Assembly: GCA_001897445.1 (NCBI GenBank)
Contig: MKSX01000025.1
Coordinates: forward strand, 1 to 47,575
Reading direction: 5' to 3'
DNA: 47,575 bases
Origin: Alphaproteobacteria bacterium 33-17
GTDB taxonomy: Bacteria; Pseudomonadota; Alphaproteobacteria; Rickettsiales; 33-17
A program made the translations under genes and the position numbers. The notes beneath the pieces are model-generated. The model was given only the letters and a program-made list of their open reading frames with translations. It was not told where the DNA came from and ran no database searches. How positions within the stretch are numbered: position 1 is the stretch's first letter; the number at the start of each line of letters is the position of its first letter. This document shows, piece after piece, positions 23,608-32,619 of this stretch.

Positions 23608-24527
23608 TGGACTTAGATTATTTTTTAGAGAGTCGCCCTATGTTGCGCTTTTATTCAAAAGAAATTCTAAAATATGCAGATGATGAAACAATTTTTGAGG
23701 TTAAAATCAATAAGCCTGAGGAAGTGATTACTAAGGATATTTTTGGTAACCGCAAAATATATGTAGATGAAAGTTTGTCACTCTCTTATTTAAAGCAATT
23801 CGTCACTTTACTTGCTAATGCCCATGACATTGACTTAGAAAGCAAAAATGCTGTTTCATTGGAATTTGGTACGGGCAATAGAGTTACCATTGTAGGGGGC
23901 AAATTATCACGTCACGAGTTTTCAATGAATTTAAGGCTTAACAGAAGTAAGCCAATAGTTTTTGAAGAAGTGATTAAAGATGAGGCTTTAAGGGAAGAAT
24001 TAAAACAAGCGGTTATTGCGAAAAAGACTATTTTAATAGCGGGCAGTACTGGATCAGGAAAGACAACTTTACTTAATGCTTTGGTTTCTCAAATTCCGCA
24101 CAATGAAACAATCCTTACTTTAGAAGGTATACCTGAAATTAAGTGTAATCATCCTGACTGGTGCTCAATTGTTTACGACGAACATTCTAGATCTTCTAGT
24201 GCAGCTGAGGCTTTAAATGAAGCAATGAGGCTTAACCCTGACCGCATTATAGTAGGTGAAATCAGAAAGGAGAATGCTTTCATTTTAAATAGGGCTATTG
24301 AGTCAGCTCATGAGGGTAGTATGGCAACCATACATGCCGATTCATACGAATCAGCACTTAGAGCTGTAACGCAATATGCTGTTATCAATGGAAATATCGA
24401 TAGTACATCACAAGATAGCCTTTACCGTATTTTAGAGGAAAAAATCGATATGGTAGTTTTAGCTAAACGAACTGATTCCTCTATTTCATATTCCATAGCT
24501 AAAAAAAAGGAGATGATTGATGCTTGA
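23607..24527 (+). CDS. virB11: VirB11 secretion ATPase
   Basis: A protein of 306 aa. The Walker A motif AGSTGSGKTTLL is near residue 146; the Asp box (TLEGIPEI), Walker B (NPDRIIVGEIR) and His box (GSMATIHADS) follow in normal order. VirB11 is the hexameric ATPase that switches between pilus assembly and export. It starts on the stop codon of the gene before (TAATG) with GGGGAGG upstream, and overlaps virD4 by 8 nt. Confidence 0.97.
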   Translation: MDLDYFLESRPMLRFYSKEILKYADDETIFEVKINKPEEVITKDIFGNRKIYVDESLSLSYLKQFVTLLANAHDIDLESKNAVSLEFGTGNRVTIVGGKLSRHEFSMNLRLNRSKPIVFEEVIKDEALREELKQAVIAKKTILIAGSTGSGKTTLLNALVSQIPHNETILTLEGIPEIKCNHPDWCSIVYDEHSRSSSAAEALNEAMRLNPDRIIVGEIRKENAFILNRAIESAHEGSMATIHADSYESALRAVTQYAVINGNIDSTSQDSLYRILEEKIDMVVLAKRTDSSISYSIAKKKEMIDA

Positions 24528-26094
24528 TATTACAATTGTATTTCTGGTAGTAAACCTTTTTTTAATGCTGGTTATGATACCTAATATTATGTTTAATATG
24601 GGGTATAGCTACGTTCCATTTGTAGGAGCTTACCAGCTTTTCAAGTCAAATGGCTTAAATTTACCATGGGTTTATCTCGTAAGCCTGATGCTAGCTGCGT
24701 TTGGCATGTTCTTCATAGTAAATTTTGTAAAAGAAAAGGTCAAAAAGGATAAAAATGCTAGATGGGCTACTTTCTTTGACCTTTTCTTTTCTGAAATTAA
24801 TTTTAAAGAAGGCATTGTTTTAGGAAAAAAAGGGTTTAATTACCTTTTTACTAAAACTAATACTTCAATACTCCTTTTTGCACCCCCTGGGACAGGTAAG
24901 ACAGCAGGTTTTATCATTCCTACTATGTTTACTTGCAGTAATTCTATAGTAGTTCATGATCCCAAAGGTGAGATATATGCTAAAACAAAAGAACAAAGAT
25001 CAAAGTTTAGCGATATCTTAGTTTTTAGTCCTTCAATGAAAGAAAGTTGCGTCTTCAATCCATTTGACAGCAATATGATTAAAGCTAGTAACAAAAACGT
25101 TGCTGATTACGTTGAAATGGTTCTTAGCATATTGATGCCTAATTCAGCGGAAACTAGCGGCAATGGAAAGTTTTTTAACGACAGGGCTAAACTCGCAATT
25201 TCTACAATAGCCTGCTATTTAATTGAACTTAACGGTTCAACCTCATTACCTGATATTAGAGATTTCTATACTTCACAAGATGCAAAAGAAGTATTTAAAG
25301 CTATTTTAAGGGATCCTAAAATCTCTGATTTAAAGTACTTAGTAAGCCTTTGTAATGATATTTCAAATGATACACATTCTTCTGAACAGTGGTCGGGTGT
25401 TAGTGGTTGCATAAGTAATATATTATCTGTTTATGCTAGTGAAAATGTTAGAAACGCAATGAGCGGTAATAGTAGTTTTGCTATTGAAGACTTACGCAAT
25501 CATGAAATTAAGCCTATTACTATATATTTGATAGTACCTGACCAAGATAGAGACTGGTTATCGCCTGTTATCTCGCTCTTTTTTGATAGGGTTTCGAGTA
25601 ATCTTTTATCTAACGGCGAGCCTAAAGCAGAGGCAAGAAGCATTACTTTAATAATGGACGAGTTCCCAAGACTAGGAAAAGTAAAGTCGCTTGTTGATTT
25701 GCCAGCAATATCAAGGTCATACAAGTTTAACTGTATCTTTGTAGCCCAGACTATTAATCAGTTATACGATATTTACGGAAAAGATTTTGCTCAGGTTCTT
25801 CAGTCTTTTTGCAAGTACAGAATTGTACTTAAGCAAAATGATATAGAAACAGCTAACCTCATTTCTCAGGCAATTGGCAAAACGGTGATAAAGAAAGAAA
25901 ACGTTCAAACCAATCAGCAAGGCAAAAGCACATCTGTAACCTATGAAAAAGATGATTTAGTTTCGCCCCAGACAATAACTTCATTACCTGAAGACAAATG
26001 CATCATTATATCCGATCTAGGCACCAATACACCAATTTTCGCAAGTATTCCCTTTTGGTTTAACAATAGGAGGTTAATCACATGGTTAGATTAG
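24520..26094 (+). CDS. virD4: VirD4/TraG coupling protein
   Basis: A protein of 524 aa from ATG 24520 (AAGGAG upstream). Two N-terminal membrane segments precede Walker A APPGTGKTAGF near residue 122, then VHDPKGEIYAKT and Walker B ITLIMDEFPRLGK, all typical of type IV coupling proteins. It brings the relaxase-DNA complex to the channel. Overlaps of 8 nt with virB11 and 13 nt with virB1 show it belongs to the same operon. Confidence 0.96.
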   Translation: MLDITIVFLVVNLFLMLVMIPNIMFNMGYSYVPFVGAYQLFKSNGLNLPWVYLVSLMLAAFGMFFIVNFVKEKVKKDKNARWATFFDLFFSEINFKEGIVLGKKGFNYLFTKTNTSILLFAPPGTGKTAGFIIPTMFTCSNSIVVHDPKGEIYAKTKEQRSKFSDILVFSPSMKESCVFNPFDSNMIKASNKNVADYVEMVLSILMPNSAETSGNGKFFNDRAKLAISTIACYLIELNGSTSLPDIRDFYTSQDAKEVFKAILRDPKISDLKYLVSLCNDISNDTHSSEQWSGVSGCISNILSVYASENVRNAMSGNSSFAIEDLRNHEIKPITIYLIVPDQDRDWLSPVISLFFDRVSSNLLSNGEPKAEARSITLIMDEFPRLGKVKSLVDLPAISRSYKFNCIFVAQTINQLYDIYGKDFAQVLQSFCKYRIVLKQNDIETANLISQAIGKTVIKKENVQTNQQGKSTSVTYEKDDLVSPQTITSLPEDKCIIISDLGTNTPIFASIPFWFNNRRLITWLD

Positions 26095-26558
26095 TTTTTT
26101 TAATGCTGGTACTTTTTTCAATAAGCGCAGAAGCATCATGCAAGGCGCATTTTAGTAATGCAGCTGAAAAGTACGGTATTCCTCAAGGAATCCTTCAAAC
26201 GGTGTCGCATATAGAGTCATTAAAGCATCCATGGACAGTAAATGTGAAGGGTAAAGGTTATTATTTTAGAACAAAGGAACATGCTATTGAATACGTCAAG
26301 AATCTTATCGAAAAAGGCGTCACCAATATTGATATTGGATGTATGCAGATTAATTACAAATATCATAAATCTGCTTTTAAGGACGTAAACGACATGTTTA
26401 ACCCCCAAAATAACATAGAATACGCCGCTAAGTTTATAAGAACCAACTACGGGGTTTATCAAAATTGGCGAAAAGCTGTTGCAGTATTTCATTCAAAGAA
26501 TGTAGAGCATTCAGCTAAGTATATATACAAATTTTCAAAAAACTTTCACACGTTTTAA
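26082..26558 (+). CDS. virB1: VirB1 lytic transglycosylase
   Basis: A protein of 158 aa with a signal peptide (LVFLMLVLFSISAEA) and an SLT domain: AAEKYGIPQGILQTVSHIES holds the catalytic Glu, followed by DIGCMQINYKYH and later AVAVFHSK. It opens peptidoglycan for assembly of the secretion channel. It is the last gene of the virB operon here, whereas it is usually first. Start overlaps virD4 by 13 nt. Confidence 0.93.
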   Translation: MVRLVFLMLVLFSISAEASCKAHFSNAAEKYGIPQGILQTVSHIESLKHPWTVNVKGKGYYFRTKEHAIEYVKNLIEKGVTNIDIGCMQINYKYHKSAFKDVNDMFNPQNNIEYAAKFIRTNYGVYQNWRKAVAVFHSKNVEHSAKYIYKFSKNFHTF

Positions 26559-26596
26559 GAGCTTTATTAATTTTAATTTTTAAGAAGGTAACCAAA

Positions 26597-28693
26597 ATGA
26601 CAACAAAACCAGAACACTATATTTGTATAGATTATTTAGATCCTGATCATCCAGAACCATCGGTATTTAGTTTGGAAAACTTTAGATATGAGGATAACGG
26701 AGTTTTATATCAGCTATTTGAAACAAAAGAAGAGCTAATTAAATATATAAGTCCTTATTTAAGAAGCTTAAATCAGAAGAGTTTAGATGAACTTAGTAAG
26801 TATAACCATAAAATAATAGGTTATGAATGTTTAGAAAAACACTCCCTTCAAGACTTATTATATGCATGCAAATTAGATATTGAGAAGATACTTATCAATA
26901 ATGGAGATTTATTAAGTGTTGATGAAATCTTTTACTATTTAGAGGAGCTTAATATAATAGATGAAAAGCACAACCTTCATATGGCTAAAAATTATAAAGA
27001 TAATTTTACCATATTTAATAAGTTTTTAAATTATAACATTGAATATTCGACGCAGTTATTAAAGGAACTTCATTCAATTCAAGATTTTTTATATGAAATA
27101 CATAGTGCTTATGATGACATGAACTTTGGTGATGCTAATCATAAATTAGAATGCCTAATCCCTTTTACGGCAAATTTTTTAGAAACAGAAGAAGGAGTTA
27201 TGCCTATAGATAAATTCCATAGCATGGCAGAAGAATTCCTTGAATATATTTCCGAAATTAATACAAGCTCAAGTTGGTTTTGCAAGGAATATGATTTGGA
27301 CAAACATATAAACATTGAATGCAAGCTATTTAAAAAGTTTTTAGACAATAATCTATATGAAATGTATGAACTACCTAAAAAATTTCAAAACTATCATGAC
27401 GCAAAATTATTTTCTGTCTTTAAAAAATTAAATAAAACATTTGGAAGAGATACTAATGACCGTGAATTAGTTGAAATTTATAACAAAAGATATGAGACTA
27501 TCAAATTAAATGATACTAAAATTAGCAAATATCAAAATGATATAAAAGATTTACAAGACAAAATAGATTATTGTCAAAAGCTCCTGAATCAAACAGTACA
27601 AGAAATTACATTAAGTAAATGTCCAAAAAATGTAACTTCATTATTAAGACAAAAATACAAGTATAGGGAGGATCTAGCTATATATAATCAAAATATAAGT
27701 CAAATAAAAGAATTAATTCCAAAACCCTCAGAATTAATAAGTTATTACTACTCACAAGAGGATAATTATCGTAAAGACGAATATAATGCAAACATAAGAA
27801 AAACCTACGAATATTGTCTTCAACCCAATAACTTAATAAAAATAAAGGAAAAGATATGGGAAAACTTTCCTAAACATTATGTTTGTTTAGAATATATGGC
27901 TGAGCCAATAAGTCGTAATGCTTGGGTTTCAGTCTATAATATTAATAGCACATTTCTTCATGATGATATTTCTCCATTTCAGCCAAATGAAAGATATCAG
28001 AAATTTAATAATAAATTTGAGTTTATTACATTACTAGATAAGTATATTAATATATATGAAAATTCCAATGGCACTGTCGCTATACGTAATTATATAAAAG
28101 ATTCAGAAATACCACACTACAATAAAAGCATTGCTAATGAATTTCGGGGCTATGTTAATAAATTAGATTTAGAAGTTTTAGTTTTAAACAATAGTAACTT
28201 GCTTGCAGTAGAGGAAGTTTATAAGTATCTTGCGAAGCTTGATTATCTAGATAAGAAATTTACGTTATCAAAGGTATCAGGATATATGGAAGACATAACA
28301 ATAATTATGAAACTAAATTCATCAAAATTTCAATATTATACAAAAGAATCACATCAAACGACTCCTTGTAGAAATCCAAATTTAGTAAATTGTGTTTTTT
28401 ACGATAAAGATGAGTTTGCAAATTATATTAAAGAAAGTACTCAAAATTACATTGATGCTAAAATAGCTTTGATTTTTAATAATCAAAAATATTCTAAGGA
28501 AGAAATATATAAATCCTATGTCTCTGAACCAAGTAATTGGGATGATTTCCTTGTATACTATAATGATTTAAAGTTTAGAAAAGAATTCATCCAAAAACCA
28601 GAAGTTCTGGCAAAAGTGCAAGAAGTAAATCATAAGATCGTTCACTCAGCTATGCATATTCAGCCTGAGAAAAAGGTTTCATTTGTTATGTAA
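26597..28693 (+). CDS. Unrecognised protein with internal duplication, related to the protein at 11139
   Basis: A protein of 698 aa, no signal peptide, polar and helical, with a coiled-coil-like middle (about residues 290-345). It contains two related halves. Half one has HYICIDYLD, FETKEELIKYISPYL, LDIEKILINNGDLLSVDEI and LDIIDEKHNL-type blocks; half two, from about residue 425, has HYVCLEYMA, FNNKFEFITLLDKYINI, LDLEVLVLNNSNLLAVEEV and LDYLDKKFTL. The same blocks occur once in the 400-aa protein at 11139-12341. AAGGTAACC precedes the ATG. It starts 38 nt after virB1, so it may be the last gene of the T4SS transcript. No enzyme motif is recognised; a secreted substrate or transfer accessory is a reasonable guess. 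Confidence 0.75.
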   Translation: MTTKPEHYICIDYLDPDHPEPSVFSLENFRYEDNGVLYQLFETKEELIKYISPYLRSLNQKSLDELSKYNHKIIGYECLEKHSLQDLLYACKLDIEKILINNGDLLSVDEIFYYLEELNIIDEKHNLHMAKNYKDNFTIFNKFLNYNIEYSTQLLKELHSIQDFLYEIHSAYDDMNFGDANHKLECLIPFTANFLETEEGVMPIDKFHSMAEEFLEYISEINTSSSWFCKEYDLDKHINIECKLFKKFLDNNLYEMYELPKKFQNYHDAKLFSVFKKLNKTFGRDTNDRELVEIYNKRYETIKLNDTKISKYQNDIKDLQDKIDYCQKLLNQTVQEITLSKCPKNVTSLLRQKYKYREDLAIYNQNISQIKELIPKPSELISYYYSQEDNYRKDEYNANIRKTYEYCLQPNNLIKIKEKIWENFPKHYVCLEYMAEPISRNAWVSVYNINSTFLHDDISPFQPNERYQKFNNKFEFITLLDKYINIYENSNGTVAIRNYIKDSEIPHYNKSIANEFRGYVNKLDLEVLVLNNSNLLAVEEVYKYLAKLDYLDKKFTLSKVSGYMEDITIIMKLNSSKFQYYTKESHQTTPCRNPNLVNCVFYDKDEFANYIKESTQNYIDAKIALIFNNQKYSKEEIYKSYVSEPSNWDDFLVYYNDLKFRKEFIQKPEVLAKVQEVNHKIVHSAMHIQPEKKVSFVM

Positions 28694-28700
28694 TTAAAAA

Positions 28701-28740
28701 AAGGGAGTTGATGGTCAAAAGTTTAAATTCCCTTATTTTA
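28701..28740 (+). terminator. Terminator-like hairpin ending the T4SS region
   Basis: AAGGGA (28701-28706) pairs with TCCCTT (28729-28734), followed by ATTTTATTTTC. The stem is short with a 22-nt loop but the T-rich tail and position after the last stop fit a terminator. Confidence 0.5.
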
Positions 28741-28746
28741 TTTTCT

Positions 28747-29004
28747 CTATACCACCTTTATCAAATCATCCCAACATGTAGTATAATTAGGCGACTTTTT
28801 AGTGCATTGAGGTTGCCAATCTCCATTAATACCTTGAGCAGCAAAGAAAAGAGTGTTTCTGCCGAACTTTCCATTAATTTCATCTAATACATTCATTAGC
28901 TTAGGTTTTGGCTTATCAATTTGTATAAGAGGCAACTGTAGTTTATCGCCAGGAACTATATCTATTAGGGGTATCAGCAACATTTTGGCAAAAAGATACG
29001 CTCT
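28747..29004 (-). pseudogene. Remnant of umuC (C-terminal end of a Y-family DNA polymerase V subunit)
   Basis: About 85 codons survive. The reading LMNVLDEINGKFGRNTLFFA, then GINGDWQPQ and SPNYTTCWDDLIKVV, matches the extreme C-terminus of UmuC (LMxALDxINxRFGRGTV ... SPRYTTRWDEL). The polymerase catalytic domain is absent; the frame is closed by TAA just upstream and a different gene follows. It is a leftover from an older plasmid or chromosomal segment, with no expected function. The interval 29005-29126 holds nothing recognised. Confidence 0.75.
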
Positions 29005-29126
29005 TAAGTTTTTACAAATAATAAATATATGGAATTAAATTAAAATTATAGATATTGTAATTACGAGACTGAATCACATATTAAATATTGGCTAAAAAAA
29101 TTATATGATATTTAAGATAATAAATT

Positions 29127-30254
29127 TTATTTATCTTTGGTAACTTTAATTATGAATTGTTTAATCAAGCCTAAATAAATTATTCTTAATGTTTCATCAG
29201 AAGGTTTGCTTTCTGAGTTTATTTGAATTAAAGATAAATCTTCAACTGTTTTTGGCCCAGCTTTAGCATAAAAACTATCCCAATCATTAATAGATATATT
29301 ATTTTTTAAGCTTGATAAACCAACCCATGCAAATTCTAATAAAATTATTTTTTTCATTTTTTCATTAATTAATAACTCTTGAAAAGAAGGCTTACGTTTC
29401 AAGTAAGAGGAAAGAAAAACATCAGTTAATTTATCATTTAATCCGTACCAAGCACATATATGCGCTAACTCTTTCCTTGGGTCTGCTAATCCAGCTAATT
29501 CCCAATCTAATAAGAAAATTTTCTTACCATTCCATAGTACATTTCTTAAGTTTGGGTCATTATGAAGCATTGAATTTTTATAAGAGGTTTCATTTACTTC
29601 TTTATTTAATTTTAGCCAATGATTATAAGCGACTTTTAGGATGCTAGGTCCAAAATATTTACGCTTAGTATTCTTAACTGATAAATACCAATCTCTTCCA
29701 ATAGTAAACTGGCTCATTTGTCGAATATTTGATTTTGGATTAGGTGCATTATGTATTTTAAATAAAGTTTTTCCTAACGCTTTTAAAATACTTGCATTTT
29801 TAGTATCTTTTAATTCCAAGGTTTTACCTTCTAAAAAGTCCATAAGTAGAAATGTTGAATCTTTATCATATAAATAAACTTTCGGACCAAAATTATTTGA
29901 ACCTGCCCATACAAAAGATTGTATAATAAAATCACGATCATTTTTTGGACGGTTCAACCCTATAAACCTTAAAATGTAATTCTTAGATAATAAATTAACT
30001 TTAAAAAGTGCGTCTTCTGAGTAACCACCTTTTAATAACATAAATTTCATATCTTCAGGTTTATATTTATAGTATTTTTTTAAAAATACTATTGTAAATT
30101 GGTCCCAAGGAAGCTGAGGATATTTTTCTACTATTTTATTTATTTTATAAAATGAAACATTATTATTTTGTAATGATGGCCTAGTACTTTTGAAAACAAT
30201 ACAAGAAGACAGTAGAAAATTTATAAATAATATAAAAAGTAATTTTCTCAGCAT
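29127..30254 (-). CDS. Lipoprotein with aminoglycoside phosphotransferase/choline kinase-like fold
   Basis: A protein of 375 aa. The kinase-like core is clear: LLMDFLEGKTL (hinge region), SMLHNDPNLRNVLW (catalytic loop with Asp and Asn) and KIFLLDWELAGLADPRKELAH (metal-binding Asp), all typical of the APH/choline kinase superfamily. The N-terminus is MLRKLLFILFINFLLSSC, a strong lipoprotein signal with Cys18, which is unusual because such kinases use cytoplasmic ATP. The substrate is unknown; choline, ethanolamine or a sugar are all possible, and antibiotic resistance is not implied. It stands alone, divergent from the multicopper oxidase gene. Confidence 0.8.
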   Translation of the reverse strand: MLRKLLFILFINFLLSSCIVFKSTRPSLQNNNVSFYKINKIVEKYPQLPWDQFTIVFLKKYYKYKPEDMKFMLLKGGYSEDALFKVNLLSKNYILRFIGLNRPKNDRDFIIQSFVWAGSNNFGPKVYLYDKDSTFLLMDFLEGKTLELKDTKNASILKALGKTLFKIHNAPNPKSNIRQMSQFTIGRDWYLSVKNTKRKYFGPSILKVAYNHWLKLNKEVNETSYKNSMLHNDPNLRNVLWNGKKIFLLDWELAGLADPRKELAHICAWYGLNDKLTDVFLSSYLKRKPSFQELLINEKMKKIILLEFAWVGLSSLKNNISINDWDSFYAKAGPKTVEDLSLIQINSESKPSDETLRIIYLGLIKQFIIKVTKDK

Positions 30255-30342
30255 ATTTATTTGAAACCTAATAAATATATTTATATATTTTTTAAATATT
30301 ACTTATAGTATAATCAAATAACAAACTAATATAGGATTTTCC

Positions 30343-32574
30343 ATGTTTAAAAAAATATTATATTTACTATCTACAGCCTATGTTATTTTATTTAACAATT
30401 TTGCTGAGGCTAAAACAGTAGAATATATTTTTAATGTTAACTATGAAACGGTAAATTATAGTGGTCAAGAGGCTAGAGGATTAGCAATAAATAATTCTAT
30501 ACCAGGGCCTACTGTTAAAGCAAAAGTAGGTGATACTTTAAAAATTACAGTTAACAACTATTTAGCTGAGGAAACCTCAATACACTGGCATGGCGTGCTA
30601 TTACCTAATGATCAAGATGGGGTTCCTTATATAAATACTCCACCAATTCATCCAGGCAAGAGCTTTACTTATCAATATAAAGTAACTCATCCAGGTACTT
30701 ATTGGTATCACTCTCACTCAGGACTACAAGAGCAACAGGGTGTATATGGTTCGATGATATTTTATCCTGAGAAAGAAACAGAAACATATGATGAAGAACA
30801 TATAGTAGTACTTTCAGATTGGACCGATGAACATCCCGAACAAGTACTTGCCAATATTAAAAAAGATCCTGATTATTATGCACTTAAGAAAGACTCGGTG
30901 CAATCTTGGGATAAAGTTTTAAGCAATGGTTACAAAGCTTTTGATTTAAGAGTAAAAAATGCTGTCATGCGAATGGGACCTATGGATATGTCAGATGTAG
31001 GTTATGATGCATTTCTCATTAATGGCAAAAAGTCATTAGATTTAAGTAAAGCAAAACCAGGAAGCAAAATAAGACTGAGGATTATTAATGCTGCAGCTTC
31101 TTCATATTTTATTCTGGAATATTCCGGCAGCACTATGAAAGTTATTGAAGCAGATGGCATAAAAGTTAAGCCTTTTACCGCTCAAAGAATTAGAATTGCC
31201 ATGGCTGAGACCTATGATGTTATTGTTACAGTACCAGATAATAAAACTTATGAGTTTAGAGCAACTTCAGAAGATGGCACAGGATATGCCACTGCTAGAA
31301 TTGGTGCAGGAAAATTGGTTGCAGCCCCAACTATTCCCAAGCCTAACTTAGTGCTTATGGATATGAATATGTCCGGTATGCACGATATGAGTAGTATGGG
31401 CGGCAGCTCTTCTAGCCCAAAAGGTCATGACATGACAAGTATGACTGCTATGGAAAGTAGTAATAATACTCCTAAAGCGGATATAAAAATGAATGATATG
31501 GCGAACATGGATCATTCAAAACCACAACAATCCTCTACACATGAAATGCATAATATGCAAGCCATGGATAAAATGGAATATAAAGGACACAAAGAAAACA
31601 AACCAAAAGCAGCTCCTCAATTACCACATATAGCTTATTTGGATAACTACAAAGCTCTTAAATCTTTATCAGATTCTACCCTTCCTAAAAATAACCCAAT
31701 CCGAGAAATTACCCTTAATTTAACTGGGTCAATGGAACGCTATGTATGGACTATTAATGATACACCTATGTATGCAGCTGATAAATTCTTTATTAAAAAA
31801 GGTGAAAATGTGAGGATGACTCTGGTTAATAAAACTATGATGCATCATCCTATTCATCTTCATGGGCATTTCTTTAGAGTGCTAAACGGCCAAGGTAAAG
31901 AAAGTCCATTAAAGCATACGGTAAATATAGCGCCTTATGAAACTACAACAATTGAATTTTATGCTAATGAAGAAAAAGATTGGATCTTCCATTGTCATAA
32001 TCTTTACCATATGAAACTAGGTATGGGTGGCATTGTTAGTTACTCTGATCCTGAAGATAAAAATACCCCTAATCACTCTAAAAATCATTCAAAAGACCAT
32101 GGTAACAAATGGTTTGCAGTTAATAGACTTGAAGGATTTTCAAACTTAGCTAGCTTTAGCACTAAGTTTACCAGAAATGATGATAACCTATTATTCGATG
32201 TAGAGCATAATTATAACAAGGATTATGAAGCCGAAATTAGATATCAGAGATTTACTTCTCAGTTCTTTGGTGCATATGTTGGAGGCAGTTTTGCTAAAGA
32301 AGACGGTGATACTTCCAATAAAGCCATTATAGGTTTTGAATATACTCTACCATTTTTAATTAAAAGTGATGTACGCTTAGACTCAAAAGGTAAACTTCGT
32401 TTTGGTTTAAATAATGAACATCAGTTAACTAATCGTACAAATCTTGATTGGAAATGGAATACTAATAGCGAATATAGATTTAATCTTAATTATTCCATCA
32501 CTAAGCAATTATATATTTCCGGTAATTATGATGCCAAAGAAAAATTTGGAATCGGATTATCTATAAAATTTTGA
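30343..32574 (+). CDS. copA/pcoA-like: Copper-resistance multicopper oxidase fused to a CopB-like outer-membrane barrel
   Basis: A protein of 743 aa. Residues about 25-570 are a CopA/PcoA-type multicopper oxidase: HWHGVLLPNDQDG (from about residue 81), TYWYHSHSG, then HPIHLHGHFF (about 504) and HCHNLYHMKLGM (about 550), covering type 1, 2 and 3 copper ligands. A Met/His-rich stretch (MDMNMSGMHDMSSM and following, about residues 340-415) is the usual Cu-binding loop. Residues about 588-743 are not found in ordinary CopA: alternating beta strands (EAEIRYQRFTSQFFGAYVGG, AIIGFEYTLPFLIK) ending in a terminal Phe, resembling PcoB/CopB. The signal peptide (MFKKILYLLSTAYVILF) lacks a twin-arginine motif, which is unusual for this family. 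It oxidises Cu(I) in the periplasm. Confidence 0.9.
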   Translation: MFKKILYLLSTAYVILFNNFAEAKTVEYIFNVNYETVNYSGQEARGLAINNSIPGPTVKAKVGDTLKITVNNYLAEETSIHWHGVLLPNDQDGVPYINTPPIHPGKSFTYQYKVTHPGTYWYHSHSGLQEQQGVYGSMIFYPEKETETYDEEHIVVLSDWTDEHPEQVLANIKKDPDYYALKKDSVQSWDKVLSNGYKAFDLRVKNAVMRMGPMDMSDVGYDAFLINGKKSLDLSKAKPGSKIRLRIINAAASSYFILEYSGSTMKVIEADGIKVKPFTAQRIRIAMAETYDVIVTVPDNKTYEFRATSEDGTGYATARIGAGKLVAAPTIPKPNLVLMDMNMSGMHDMSSMGGSSSSPKGHDMTSMTAMESSNNTPKADIKMNDMANMDHSKPQQSSTHEMHNMQAMDKMEYKGHKENKPKAAPQLPHIAYLDNYKALKSLSDSTLPKNNPIREITLNLTGSMERYVWTINDTPMYAADKFFIKKGENVRMTLVNKTMMHHPIHLHGHFFRVLNGQGKESPLKHTVNIAPYETTTIEFYANEEKDWIFHCHNLYHMKLGMGGIVSYSDPEDKNTPNHSKNHSKDHGNKWFAVNRLEGFSNLASFSTKFTRNDDNLLFDVEHNYNKDYEAEIRYQRFTSQFFGAYVGGSFAKEDGDTSNKAIIGFEYTLPFLIKSDVRLDSKGKLRFGLNNEHQLTNRTNLDWKWNTNSEYRFNLNYSITKQLYISGNYDAKEKFGIGLSIKF

Positions 32575-32619
32575 AATTAATATGTTTTCAAAAGACTAAA
32601 TATAATATAGGAAAAATTT

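Noticed and set aside
27139..27348. Antisense ORF of 69 aa inside the 698-aa gene
   Set aside because: A shadow frame without ribosome site or recognisable protein features; the same holds for the other short ORFs that lie opposite long genes.
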